A DNA stretch of 64,000 bases, taken from positions 62,001 to 126,000 of the forward strand of contig JAJDAF010000008.1 in assembly GCA_029261995.1 (NCBI GenBank), given 5' to 3'. Positions 35,999 through 45,596 of this stretch are shown here, piece after piece (position 1 is the stretch's first letter; every line of letters starts with the position of its first letter). The notes beneath the pieces were generated by a model. It was not told the origin of the DNA, did no database searches, and saw nothing but the letters and a program-made list of their open reading frames with translations. Source of the DNA: Candidatus Zhuqueibacterota bacterium. Lineage in GTDB: Bacteria; Zhuqueibacterota; Zhuqueibacteria; Oceanimicrobiales; Oceanimicrobiaceae. Both the position numbers and the translations under genes were made by a program.

Positions 35999-38272
35999 CT
36001 ACCAGGTGACACCGTAGGAAACGCTCAGAGCGTTAATGCCTCGCCATTGCTGGCCATCGACACGAATGGTCGGCTTTGCTTTTGTGTACGCCAGCTCGAC
36101 AAGCCACAATTTGGTTTGCCATATGGCGCTCAATTCGAATTTTTCTTCAATTAGAGCAACGTCAATAAATTTGCCTGGAGCCGCGGAGATTTTGAAGGCA
36201 TTGCCAACAATGTCTTCCATCTCGAAGGTGATGCTCTTGGGAAACCAAAACGCGTCATATACGGTGTCCAGGAATGAAAATGATTTGGGGTGGAGCGTTG
36301 CCCCGACAAGCGCCGTCACTCCTCCGTATTGCGCGCCTCGGTTAAACTCCGTGGAGAGACCGTTGAGTTTGGCGCCAATAAGGATGTACGCATAGTTCCT
36401 ATAGTGTAACGACCCGGCAAATCCGCCGGATGCCCGCCAATACTCATTTGGCCAGCCCTCGACCCCAAGCCGGAATTGGTAGCCTGCCGATACTTTGGGC
36501 GACTTACCTTCTGTGGTTTCGATCTCTTTCGCGTACCGAATCGCTGTCCTCACCCCTATGCTTTGAACATCACCTTTTTGTTCTTGCACAGTGTCACCTG
36601 CACGACCTGAAGGTTCGCCACCGGTCGCGTTTAAATCCCACATCGTGATTCCGAAGCGTGCTGACCAGCGCGGTCTGACAACACCTATTTCCTCCTGAAA
36701 TGCGTCTCGTTTTCTTATTGCGCTTAAATTAACCACCCTGACCTCTGTACCGCGCTTGACAAGAAAGTTTTTTGGTCGGTAGCCATCCAGAAGCGCCGTC
36801 CCATGGTACTCATCGCCGGCAAAGAATATTAGGCTCTCGCCACTATGGTTGGAGAGTTGATAGTTGTTCGCACCAAGCACGTCAACCTGGACATCGGCCA
36901 GCTTGCGGCCTCTCAGGGAGTCGACAAAGATGATCTTTGTCAAGGTCGTATCTGTGTTGTGCAGCCTGCCAGAGACGTTGTCGGCCGAAAAGTCGCCGGG
37001 GGTTTGCCGTGCAGAGGCGACTTGGTTGCGGAGGAGCCACGCCCCCAGTTCGGCGAGGTAGGTGTAGCCGGGAGGCGCCTGGGTGGAGTCGAGCCTGGCC
37101 GGGATTTGCAGGCCCAGTTTATAGGGGTGAGCCGGTGCTAGCAGGACATCGATTGTGTCCTGCCTGGCTATCATATCAATGGCACCTGCTTTCGGCCTAT
37201 AGTCCTGGCAGCCGACTTCGATGACGCCGCGAGGATGGTCGAGTGACAGCGTGACGGCGCCGCCGGCATCCGAGTAACTAAAGATATCCGGGCCTCGTGA
37301 GGGTTTGATATAGGCATTCGCGATCGGTTCCAAGGTAAGCGAGTCCTGCACCACCACATAGAGCTGCCACGGCAGGCAATCCAGCGCCATGTCAACGAAA
37401 GTCAGTGCGTTATTGAGCATCACCTGCGTTGAATCCCGCACAATGCCCCCGTCTGGCTTTGTGCACTGGCAGGAGACGGTGACGGGTGCCGACGGCGCCT
37501 GGCTCCATGAGTAACTGGTGGTGCCGAGCAGGTCGGTGGCGCCAATGTCTTCACCGCCCAGCAATACCGAAACACCCTTGACATTTTTTTCGAGCGGATC
37601 GCGGACATGGACTGTCACCGTAGCGGAACGTACTGTTGCATCATAAAGTGTATCCGCATCTGTACGCTTGAAGGAGAAATTCGTGCGCTTTGGATCCCCC
37701 AACGGAATGACCCGGGTGCGGAAGCCTGGTTTGGAAAACCAAAGGTCCATTGTTTCGTACGAGTCAACAATCTCACTCTGAAGCTGGTAGCGTCCCGTCT
37801 TATCCGTTACTGCCCACTGGTGGATTTTGTCGGACTGGACGCGGGCACCGGCAATGAAACCACCTTCCTGATCGACTAATCTGCCCTTAACCAGGATGGT
37901 GCGATTGCGATAACCCTCAGGGTGTCGGAAAAACCGTCTGATTTGTATTTCGCGAGACTCATGGGCCTTGATTTGGCCCCGACTTATTGAGATGACTGTT
38001 GGCTCAAACTGATATGCCCAGGCAAACGCTTCGGTGCTATCAGGAATCGCTGATGAGTCAGTGAACAATATTGAGAAAACGCCCTTCTCGTTGCTCTTCG
38101 CGACAAGGTCGGTACCTCTAATATAAAGATAACCTTCCTGAGGAGCGCCCGTTGTGACACTTACCAGTCTGCCGCTGAACTCGACCTGCGCCCCAAGATC
38201 GACGTACAAAAACATCAAAAGACATGATATGCAAAATCGAACACGACTGACGTGCGTCAACTTTTTTGCCAT
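35999..38272 (-). CDS. Large exported protein with carboxypeptidase-regulatory-like repeats
   Basis: A 757-aa protein with a signal peptide ending near DLGAQ. Several beta-sandwich repeats follow, of the kind found in carboxypeptidase-regulatory-like/TonB-plug-proximal domains: FSGRLVSVTTGAPQEG, VKGRLVDQEGGFIAGARVQS, VHVRDPLEKNVKGVSVLLGG, VVVQDSLTLEPIANAYI. The last 200 residues have alternating short amphipathic strands and may form a small outer-membrane barrel. GGAAG lies 8 bases before the ATG, within the end of the upstream gene, with which it overlaps by 16 bases; translational coupling is likely. Function unknown. Confidence 0.7.
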   Translation of the reverse strand: MAKKLTHVSRVRFCISCLLMFLYVDLGAQVEFSGRLVSVTTGAPQEGYLYIRGTDLVAKSNEKGVFSILFTDSSAIPDSTEAFAWAYQFEPTVISISRGQIKAHESREIQIRRFFRHPEGYRNRTILVKGRLVDQEGGFIAGARVQSDKIHQWAVTDKTGRYQLQSEIVDSYETMDLWFSKPGFRTRVIPLGDPKRTNFSFKRTDADTLYDATVRSATVTVHVRDPLEKNVKGVSVLLGGEDIGATDLLGTTSYSWSQAPSAPVTVSCQCTKPDGGIVRDSTQVMLNNALTFVDMALDCLPWQLYVVVQDSLTLEPIANAYIKPSRGPDIFSYSDAGGAVTLSLDHPRGVIEVGCQDYRPKAGAIDMIARQDTIDVLLAPAHPYKLGLQIPARLDSTQAPPGYTYLAELGAWLLRNQVASARQTPGDFSADNVSGRLHNTDTTLTKIIFVDSLRGRKLADVQVDVLGANNYQLSNHSGESLIFFAGDEYHGTALLDGYRPKNFLVKRGTEVRVVNLSAIRKRDAFQEEIGVVRPRWSARFGITMWDLNATGGEPSGRAGDTVQEQKGDVQSIGVRTAIRYAKEIETTEGKSPKVSAGYQFRLGVEGWPNEYWRASGGFAGSLHYRNYAYILIGAKLNGLSTEFNRGAQYGGVTALVGATLHPKSFSFLDTVYDAFWFPKSITFEMEDIVGNAFKISAAPGKFIDVALIEEKFELSAIWQTKLWLVELAYTKAKPTIRVDGQQWRGINALSVSYGVTW

Positions 38273-39741
38273 TTATCAATCTTCCGTCTTATTTCGTTTT
38301 TTTCCTGCGAGACCTTATCACGGCTTGATGTGCCATCCATTACAGCGACGCCCCGCTGATCAATAATGTCCAGCAGCTGATTGCCCACCGATGCGCAATT
38401 ATTCTTTCGCTCGCCAAAATCTACCGCCGGTCCGGCCGTAGATTTTAGAATTTCAAGCCTCTCGTTGAGAAGAGTGAACAATTGTGAGAGATGTTCATAG
38501 GTCGGTTCGTCTTTCGCGACTTTCGACAATTGTTTCTCAGCGCTGTCAAGCCACGTTGTTTGCATCGTCTCTTCATAAAGTTTCGTGTAGGTTATATAGA
38601 GGTTCCAGCGAATTTTCGTGCTGTCATAAATAAAACCCGGGAGCTTTGCCATGCTGGTACCTTGTGCATCCATGTTCAGACTCGCTCTGTAAGAGCTATC
38701 CGCCAAGGCGAGCAGTCTCGCCTTTGGCGCACGCGGCAGTCGCGAGGCGTAGTAATATGTTTGCCCGACATGGAAGGCCGCTAGCTTTTTGTTACCGATG
38801 ATTTCCCCCAGCTTGGCAAATCGGGCATGCACCTCCCGCATCAGTTTATTTCGGAGTGCAACGTCTATGAGTTTGTGCTGTTCCATGTTGACAGCAATGC
38901 GAATCAGGTCAAAGTTCAGGGAGATATTCAGTATATATTCTACGATTCTGGAAACCTGCAGTTCCAGCGGGTTGTCCAGCCTTTGAACGAATTGGTGCAA
39001 CGTGTCACCGCTGGCAATCGAGATGGGTTGATTACTGTCGATTACTCTTGCCAGCACCGTATCCAGAATTGTGACCCTAAGGTAACGAACAATGGGGTCT
39101 TGTTTGTAAGTAACGAAATCACCAGTGATCGCTACATCCCAATAGTCAGCAACGATGGAGCCGCCAATGTCGTCGGCGGCCTTATGGCCGAGCGCCTTTG
39201 GCAGTCGCTGCGTCACTACATTCACCCTCTGGTCAATGCCAAGATTTTCCAGGTAACGGTTGATATCCTGCTCTTCGCGAAGAAGGTTAGGGCCAAGGGT
39301 GCGATGCGTCTTTTCGGCGAGCTCCTCGCCAAGCTCTCCCGGCTCGCTATAGAAATCGTAGATCAAAACGCTCAATGCGTCCTCGTTCTGGCTACTAAAG
39401 GATTTAAGTGCGACCACGATGGGCAGGATGAGTAGGACAAATGCATAGGCCAATGCCAGTGCCAAGTCCTGTCGATTTTGGAGAAAGTCTCGTATATGTT
39501 GCTGTGGTTTGCTTTTGACAAGATAATACAGGCAACCCAGCACGCAGAGCGTAGCAAATGTAACAGTTGCCGGTATCAACGATGTTAACGGCAAGCCGAT
39601 ACGGGTAGTGACCCAATAGCAGATAATTACATAAATAGCCGCGATGCTACCCACTACGGCTTTCACCACCTTGTTTGGGAGCATCGCAAGGATCACGCAT
39701 TCTGTCACAAAGAAAACGATTCCGAAGAATAGTTGGTCCAC
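38257..39741 (-). CDS. Membrane-anchored helical protein, member 1 of a pair
   Basis: A 494-aa protein with four N-terminal hydrophobic helices (about 4-20, 25-45, 52-75 and 90-112), then a domain with VLIYDF... and DVAITGDF, and a helical, TPR-like C-terminal half. The plan is the same as that of the 451-aa protein upstream (hydrophobic helices, an NILIADF-type strand, an ITGxx strand, then helical repeats), though sequence identity looks low. Its 3' end overlaps the start of the 757-aa gene. No enzyme motif recognised. Confidence 0.65.
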   Translation of the reverse strand: MDQLFFGIVFFVTECVILAMLPNKVVKAVVGSIAAIYVIICYWVTTRIGLPLTSLIPATVTFATLCVLGCLYYLVKSKPQQHIRDFLQNRQDLALALAYAFVLLILPIVVALKSFSSQNEDALSVLIYDFYSEPGELGEELAEKTHRTLGPNLLREEQDINRYLENLGIDQRVNVVTQRLPKALGHKAADDIGGSIVADYWDVAITGDFVTYKQDPIVRYLRVTILDTVLARVIDSNQPISIASGDTLHQFVQRLDNPLELQVSRIVEYILNISLNFDLIRIAVNMEQHKLIDVALRNKLMREVHARFAKLGEIIGNKKLAAFHVGQTYYYASRLPRAPKARLLALADSSYRASLNMDAQGTSMAKLPGFIYDSTKIRWNLYITYTKLYEETMQTTWLDSAEKQLSKVAKDEPTYEHLSQLFTLLNERLEILKSTAGPAVDFGERKNNCASVGNQLLDIIDQRGVAVMDGTSSRDKVSQEKNEIRRKIDKWQKS

Positions 39742-40082
39742 CTACGAGTCAACCTTTCCGACGAGCCAATGTCGCCGATGTTGGGTTCAACAGAGAATCT
39801 ATAATGCGGTTGGTGGCTCGAAACAGCATGTCACGGGCGCGATCATATTCCATTGATCGTTGCCGAAATAGCGTTTTGCAAACTTAGAACAGGAAACTTG
39901 GGCGACTTAGTGATGCAGGCGTCCAGCGAGCATAGTCGCTTGAGACATCAGTGTGAGGAGGTTGCTTGGCAATGCGAGATTCGTCAATGTTGTGATAACG
40001 GTGGTAAACGATTCCTCAATTACTATGATCTGTTATTTTGTAAGGGTCTGCACTGGTCATGAAATGCAGTCCAAATGGCCCG
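39742..40082. other. Intergenic gap, nothing recognised
   Basis: 341 bases between the two membrane-anchored genes. Short frames exist on the plus strand but have no ribosome binding site or familiar composition. No repeat, terminator or promoter that I would defend. Confidence 0.4.
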
Positions 40083-41438
40083 TCAACTCTGGACTGTTCC
40101 GTAATCCTGGCTGCGGGCCTGCCATTTCATCTCTGTTTGTTCAAAACTCCTGAGGTTCATGTGCTCTTTTGATGAAGTTTGGGTGAGTCTTTGAGTGAAC
40201 TCACGTTTCCAGGTCGAGTAGGCGGCAACCCGCTGTCCAAACTCGGAGCGCGTCAGATACCCTAGTTCGTAGTCATATTCAAGTCTCTCTTCCAGAAAGT
40301 TGAGTAGTGGAATAACAGTTTGAGGCGTCTTTGAGGTTCCGGAAAGTTGCATGTAAGTTTGTTCTGCCAAGTCAAGCCAGTGTTCAGATGTTGTCAGCAT
40401 AAAGTGGCTGCGGTAGGTACTAGCCAGGCTGTAATATGCTTGTTCTATCGAGAAGGCAATGCCCACGGATTCCCGGGACGATTGGGGGGGGGCGATACTC
40501 TCTTGTAGGGCCTCTTCAGCCCGACGAATCAGGTCTTCCCTACCGTGGCGTGATGGTTGTTCTGCTGCTCGAATATAGAGTTGAGCCTTATGGAAAGAAG
40601 ACATTGCCGAATCACCATCAGCCAACTCTGTAAGGCGCGCGAAATTAGTATCGAGTTTATGAAAAAGGGTTCGGCGGCGCTCAACACTCTCCTCGGATAA
40701 TGCTGTCTTCAAAAGCAGTAGATTTGAGGAAATACTGGCAATATATTGTGTTGGTCTGAGAACTCGCGCAACGTCGTAACTGGCGGCGCGTTCAGCACCC
40801 AACACAAAGCCGCCCAACTTAAGAGAATGCTCCCTCGATTCTACGACTTTAAGGAGCTCTGAATCCAGAACAAGAGTTCGAATCCTGGCGGTATCGCCAG
40901 GTGTGTCAAGCTGCCCTGTGATCGCTATGTCGGCTCGCCGTCGGGCTCCGCGTCGTAGCATTTCTTTAGAATCCCAGGCTTCACGCACCCGTGTCACTCT
41001 GAATACAGTTTCGCTACCGAGCGAGTCAACGAGCGCGTCGCGTAGTTTGTCAGAGAATTCGCCGCCAGATTCGGGGGTTTTGTCCGGCACGCTGAAGTCT
41101 GCTATCAGGATATTGACTTCACCGCTACTGTGCTTGCCGAATGAACTTTGACTATCCTCCCACCAATCATCGAAATAAGCATAGCTAAAGCTAGCAAAGA
41201 ACAGAACCACAAGAGTTAAGACTGAAGCCGTCGTCAGGTATCTTCGATTCATCTGGCGGCTACCTAGAATTAGCAACAATGTGATTGCACCAAATCCGAT
41301 ATATTTGAGCGCGGCAATCGGACTCCCATGAGTTGAGATAATGGTCAGGATAACGGCTAGAAACAACAGCAACCCTTCGATCCCCTTAAGCTTCAGATTT
41401 TTCCGAAGCCAACCGAAACTCGTTTTTGGTTCTTCCAT
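40083..41438 (-). CDS. Membrane-anchored helical protein, member 2 of a pair
   Basis: A 451-aa protein with three N-terminal transmembrane helices (about 20-36, 43-60 and 68-88), a strand VNILIADFSVPD, a segment RADIAITGQLDT and a long helical region (about 215-440) resembling TPR-type repeats. The NILIADF and ADIAITG pair recalls FlgO/CsgG-type domains that sense or assemble, but the match is too weak to name. It is the first gene of the minus-strand cluster that runs to 35999. Confidence 0.65.
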   Translation of the reverse strand: MEEPKTSFGWLRKNLKLKGIEGLLLFLAVILTIISTHGSPIAALKYIGFGAITLLLILGSRQMNRRYLTTASVLTLVVLFFASFSYAYFDDWWEDSQSSFGKHSSGEVNILIADFSVPDKTPESGGEFSDKLRDALVDSLGSETVFRVTRVREAWDSKEMLRRGARRRADIAITGQLDTPGDTARIRTLVLDSELLKVVESREHSLKLGGFVLGAERAASYDVARVLRPTQYIASISSNLLLLKTALSEESVERRRTLFHKLDTNFARLTELADGDSAMSSFHKAQLYIRAAEQPSRHGREDLIRRAEEALQESIAPPQSSRESVGIAFSIEQAYYSLASTYRSHFMLTTSEHWLDLAEQTYMQLSGTSKTPQTVIPLLNFLEERLEYDYELGYLTRSEFGQRVAAYSTWKREFTQRLTQTSSKEHMNLRSFEQTEMKWQARSQDYGTVQS

Positions 41439-42131
41439 GGCACTACTCTACTTCCTTAATACTACGAATAACACTAGACTATTGAACGGCTATAGATACA
41501 CTTACGACACGTTGAACGGATAACGAAAGATTGTTTCGCAAGTTTCTCTAACGTTGCGTTTCTCTGATAGGAGTGCCAAGGATGTAAGAAACTGTCAATT
41601 CAGAAACGCAACTAGCATCTTTTCATGGTTGCAATATACCTACTTCGCAAGATTCTGCAGAACACTAAGTTGCAAATTCTTGAGAAGATACACTCTGATC
41701 TACCCAAGACCTTCTCATGGATTTCGCGTTTGGTGCAATTCGAAGATGAGGAACCCGGAGACATTATATTACAGTTACGCAAAATTACTTACAATAATCG
41801 TAAGAGTCAAGTCAAATCGTTGATTCTATCGCTATTGTGAAACAGAGCGGAAGGGATGAATCTTCCCAGTTGTTTGCTTCAAAAGTAGACATCGCAGACA
41901 AGGTCTACCTTCGCCCGACAAAAGTTGACACCGCATAAATTGCGCATTGACAGAATCTTGTCGAACTATATGGGAGGAGAAGGAGGGCAATTCTGCTTTA
42001 CCTTACTTAGTAAGGGGCGCATAACGGCCGTCTTTCCGCGACATCCCAAGGGACAATTTCTTAAGGTATCACCTATCCCTGCCGATGCAAAACAGCAATT
42101 GGATGTACTAACCACAGCAAGGAGAAGATCG
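41439..42131. other. AT-rich intergenic region
   Basis: About 690 bases with lower G+C than the gene that follows. A 71-codon frame at 41625-41840 has a protein-like look (VAIYLLRKILQNTKLQILEK) but no convincing ribosome binding site and could be chance. An open frame continues upstream of the 42132 gene to 41925, but composition changes sharply at 42130 and the only good ribosome binding site is at the later start. Confidence 0.35.
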
Positions 42132-42866
42132 ATGGTTCCATCTTATCGAACTCAGGAAACCGAGGATGCCAAGTCTTTCCTCGAGCAGGTGCAGGCGGGC
42201 GCTGCGGCCAATAACATCACCCTGCCTGAAGAGTTGAACACGAACATCGGCACTTCGCGCGACGGGCTGCAGGCCAACCTGTCGCACTATGGCCAGGAGG
42301 TGCGCTGGGACACCCAGAACAAGGAGTCGGTTAAGCAGACCCGCGAGACGGGTTATGATTTCCTGCGGCGCATGCGCCAGAGGGTGGGGTCACATTTGCC
42401 CAGGCCGGAAAAACTGGCGGTGCGGCGGCAATATGGCTTGGCGCAGATGCCGAACAACAACAGCGAGCATATCCTGCAGGCGCTGGCGACGGTGAAGTCG
42501 GTTTCGGAAAATCTCGAAGAAGCGTCTTTGAAACTGTCGCAGCCGACCACGACTCGTGCCGATGAGCTTGCCCAAGCTTTGCAAGAGGGATTGGAAAGCG
42601 TCAAGCATTCGCACGCGGTGCAGGTCAGTCTGCGGGAAGAGCGGGTGGAGTTGATCATAGCGTTTCGCCAGCTTCGCACTCACATCTATGGCTTCCTGAT
42701 GGAGACCCTGGAGGAGGGCTGTCGCGATGAGCGGTTGATCGATTTTGGTTTTAAGCCTTCTATTTTGCGCCGGAAAGCGGCGCGGCCTGATACAGGCGAT
42801 GAGGTGGTGGTGGTGACCGAGGTGGAGACCGGAGTCGTGGAGACGCCGGTTCCGGTGGAGCCGTAG
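42132..42866 (+). CDS. Hypothetical 244-aa helical protein
   Basis: Starts at ATG 42132 with AAGGAGAAG 4-5 bases upstream, which decides it over the in-frame ATG at 41925. The sequence is largely helical with charged residues, without signal peptide or membrane helix: SFLEQVQAGAAANNITLPEE near the start, LRTHIYGFLMETLEEGCRDE near the end, and an acidic, valine-rich tail (VVVVTEVETGVVETPVPVEP). The G+C content is much higher than in the upstream DNA. A strong terminator follows about 100 bases downstream. Not recognised; it stands as a single-gene unit. Confidence 0.65.
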   Translation: MVPSYRTQETEDAKSFLEQVQAGAAANNITLPEELNTNIGTSRDGLQANLSHYGQEVRWDTQNKESVKQTRETGYDFLRRMRQRVGSHLPRPEKLAVRRQYGLAQMPNNNSEHILQALATVKSVSENLEEASLKLSQPTTTRADELAQALQEGLESVKHSHAVQVSLREERVELIIAFRQLRTHIYGFLMETLEEGCRDERLIDFGFKPSILRRKAARPDTGDEVVVVTEVETGVVETPVPVEP

Positions 42867-42969
42867 CGGTTGGCTTTTGGCAAGACACTGACTGACCTCA
42901 CACAGCTTCAGGTCGCGCCAGGACATTTGCCGTGGCCGTGCTCTTCTGGTCAGAAATCTCAAGACAGAG

Positions 42970-43016
42970 CCCTGGCATTTCATTCGATTTTCGAGGAAGT
43001 GCCAGGGCCTTTTTTT
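42970..43016 (+). terminator. Rho-independent terminator
   Basis: CCCTGGCATTTC and GAAGTGCCAGGG form a 12-bp stem with one G-U pair around a 14-base loop, followed by CC and seven Ts (43010-43016). It ends the 244-aa gene transcript. Confidence 0.88.
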
Positions 43017-43114
43017 GTGGTCGCAGCTTGAACGCTGATCGGCTATTCTGATGCACGGCGAGGCTATCGACTCAGGAGAATCAGACAACAGAGCCGCCAT
43101 GTCTTTGAAAATCC

Positions 43115-44782
43115 TCAGGTCGTCGGCCGCACCACCTGTACAGTCGCCCGGTCATCATCTGCCTGCAACAGCCGAATGGTGACCGCATGCTCGCCCCGCC
43201 ATCTCAGATTGAACTCAGGATCATTGATGTAGAAAGCCGCGTCTTTGAGGTCCGCCGGTGTGCGCTGAGTGGTTGCGCTCCAAGCCGGATAATCAACCGT
43301 GTCGCCCATGGACGGCGTGTAGAGAAACATCACGAAGTTGGTGACGAACTCGCTATTCTGCGTCAGCGGGCCGCTGTCGCGTATGTCCGGACAGCGCCAG
43401 GGCCAGGAACCATTTTCATCGACGGTCACGGGGCAGCCGGCTTGTCTGACGGAGTCCGCCTCGTTGACGTGGTAGATGAGCAAGCCTTTGTCGGAAACCA
43501 GGGCAACCGGCGGGTTGACGGAAAAAGGATTCGGCTCGCCCACATGTCCCAGCAGTGTCGGAATTTGGGTAATCAGGTTATCCGCGTTCCAGCCGGTCTG
43601 GCGCCGGAATTCCACCAGCAGGTACTCGTCCTGCGACAGCATGATTTTGGCGCCACGCAGCTTGTCGCTGGCACAATCCGGCTTTGACAACGGCACCAGG
43701 TCAAAGGTGGTGTCACTGGTTGTGGTCGCGACAGCTTGCACTTCAGGAGCGGGAAGGACGCCGAGCTTCATTTTGGTGAAGGCGCTGACACCGTAAGGCT
43801 TACCATCCATGAAGCCATCGCGAAAGGCAACATCCGGGTGCAAATGGTCGCCGGTGTTGTCCCACCAACCGATGTAGGGCGTGCAGTAGATGGCGGGGTC
43901 GCAAGCCCGCCGCAGCCACTCGGACTGCAAACCCAGGCTGTACAGACAAGGCACGGCCCGCGTCCGGCGTTCCGGATTCTCGGCAGTGGGATGGACAGCC
44001 GAAACCCGTTTGATGGCGTGTATGACATCGTGCACGGCACAGCTCAGGACGGCGTCGTTGCAGAAAATCGCAAGTCCGCGGATGAAGCGGTCGTCGCCGT
44101 TCTGGAATTGGGTCCAGCGCTGGTCGCGGTAGTCATCGGCAGTGTTGCTGATGAATGGGAAAGTCGTGTCGATAAAACAGGCCTTCAGGACTTCGGTGTC
44201 GCCCTGCATGAAGGGACCGACAAACAGCTCCTGGTTCTCCGGCAGTATTCTTTTTGGCAGGGGAGAGACTCCCGGCACCAGGCCCATGGCACCACGCCCT
44301 TTCATGTCCTCGGTGGTGACGTTCAAGACAAAAATCACCAGTTGGTTTTGAAAATCGAACGTGTGGTTCAAAGCCATCACCGTGTCAATGACATGCAGCG
44401 AAAGCTCCTTGGCTTTGCCGGTCTCGAATTCGCTGGGCAGATAGCCCCAACTGTAATGCGTCACCGGACTGTCAACCGTGACATGGAAGGTGCGGGTGGA
44501 CTCCAGCCACAGCCGTTCGTAGGAAATCTCTTTCAGGTAGCTGCTGATGGAGTTTTCGGCGCCAAAAATGCCAGGAATGTATAGCTCTTCGTCGATTTCC
44601 CGTGGCGTCTGAAAGTTGACGAAGATGGTGACGGTCTGGACCGCCCCAATGCCGTTTGCAGCGACCTCGCCGGCGCTGCGATCGATGTCTTGCGCCATGG
44701 CGGCGTGTGGCACCAACTTCACTTGCAGGAAAAACACCAGGAGCCCGGCAATGGCCAGACCAACGACATGATTTGTTCTCAT
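43115..44782 (-). CDS. M6-like exported protein with HDxxH in place of HExxH
   Basis: A 555-aa protein with a signal peptide ending near AAMAQ. Its layout follows M6-type metalloproteases: VTIFVNFQTPRE at the start, a conserved-looking YLKEISYERLWLE segment, then AVHDVIHAIKR (His251, Asp252, His255) where HExxHxLG would be expected, and SAFTKMKLGVLPAPE where the family has its SAWEKxxLGWL block. Aspartate replaces the catalytic glutamate, so activity may be lost or altered. The start at 44782 has AGGAGGA 7 bases upstream; the frame is open to 44836. Several cysteines suggest disulfides. Confidence 0.7.
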   Translation of the reverse strand: MRTNHVVGLAIAGLLVFFLQVKLVPHAAMAQDIDRSAGEVAANGIGAVQTVTIFVNFQTPREIDEELYIPGIFGAENSISSYLKEISYERLWLESTRTFHVTVDSPVTHYSWGYLPSEFETGKAKELSLHVIDTVMALNHTFDFQNQLVIFVLNVTTEDMKGRGAMGLVPGVSPLPKRILPENQELFVGPFMQGDTEVLKACFIDTTFPFISNTADDYRDQRWTQFQNGDDRFIRGLAIFCNDAVLSCAVHDVIHAIKRVSAVHPTAENPERRTRAVPCLYSLGLQSEWLRRACDPAIYCTPYIGWWDNTGDHLHPDVAFRDGFMDGKPYGVSAFTKMKLGVLPAPEVQAVATTTSDTTFDLVPLSKPDCASDKLRGAKIMLSQDEYLLVEFRRQTGWNADNLITQIPTLLGHVGEPNPFSVNPPVALVSDKGLLIYHVNEADSVRQAGCPVTVDENGSWPWRCPDIRDSGPLTQNSEFVTNFVMFLYTPSMGDTVDYPAWSATTQRTPADLKDAAFYINDPEFNLRWRGEHAVTIRLLQADDDRATVQVVRPTT

Positions 44783-45596
44783 AGCATATCCTCCTGTTAA
44801 GATGAGCGGATACGCCTGTGGTCTCCACGCGCGCATCCGCGGGATTGAAGACTCTTAGCCTAACGCGGCAGAACCGCAAATTAGGAATTCCAAATTACGA
44901 ATTGCGAATGGCTGAACCTCAAACACGGTCAAGGTTTCCGAAACCCAAATCTTGCCAAGAACCGGCGGCGTTTGGCTCTACCGGACCTGAGTCAATCATT
45001 GATTCTCAGGTGCAAATCACTGATGTTTAGCTAAAGCAGGAAATGGGGGACCATCCCCAAAGGGAGCCGATGATATCACTTCGGCCGGCGGGAGAAACCT
45101 GGGAGTGCACAAATACGGCCGTGCAGATATTATGTTTGTGTTGAACAGGGTGACAAACTTCTAATTTCTCATGCCTGGTGTGCGCATAAGAAATGGCACG
45201 TTGCCGGCTTCGGCCAGCGCGGTCTTACCCCCGTCCAACCGGAGGTGCGGATTTCTCCCGACATCTGTGAGGAGACGCCCTGTTTGCTTACGCCCAAAGG
45301 GGTTCACAGGATCCTTGTTTGGAAAAAAATCCGTGTTGACGAATCCGTCGCACTGATCGCGATTCCGCACATGACCTCGCATAAATTACAGGTGCGATAT
45401 TGAGTACGAACATCTTGTGGCGGCATATTCACCCTTTCTCATAGCATTTGAAGCCTGATGGACTTGAGCTGGAAGCAAGATAGAATTCACCGAGGAACAA
45501 ATCAAGCAGTTGGAGCGATTCAGGCCGGGATTCCGGGAAAAGTGTCGGGGCCTACCTGAAGGGAGTTTGTGACCGTTGATGCCTTCTCATGTCCAG
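44783..45596. other. Intergenic region, mostly empty
   Basis: About 800 bases. At 44886-44910 GGAATTCCAAATTACGAATTGC resembles the AT palindromes at 28003. Around 45480-45571 one frame reads EFTEEQIKQLERFRPGFREK to a stop, without a start codon, perhaps a gene remnant. Weak frames at 45161-45382 are not supported by a ribosome binding site. Confidence 0.4.

Noticed and set aside
41925-42131. 69-residue N-terminal extension of the 244-aa protein
   Set aside because: Composition changes at 42130 and AAGGAGAAG marks the ATG at 42132.
45161-45382. Small gene in the 45-kb gap
   Set aside because: Overlapping frames on both strands, no ribosome binding site and no recognisable motif.
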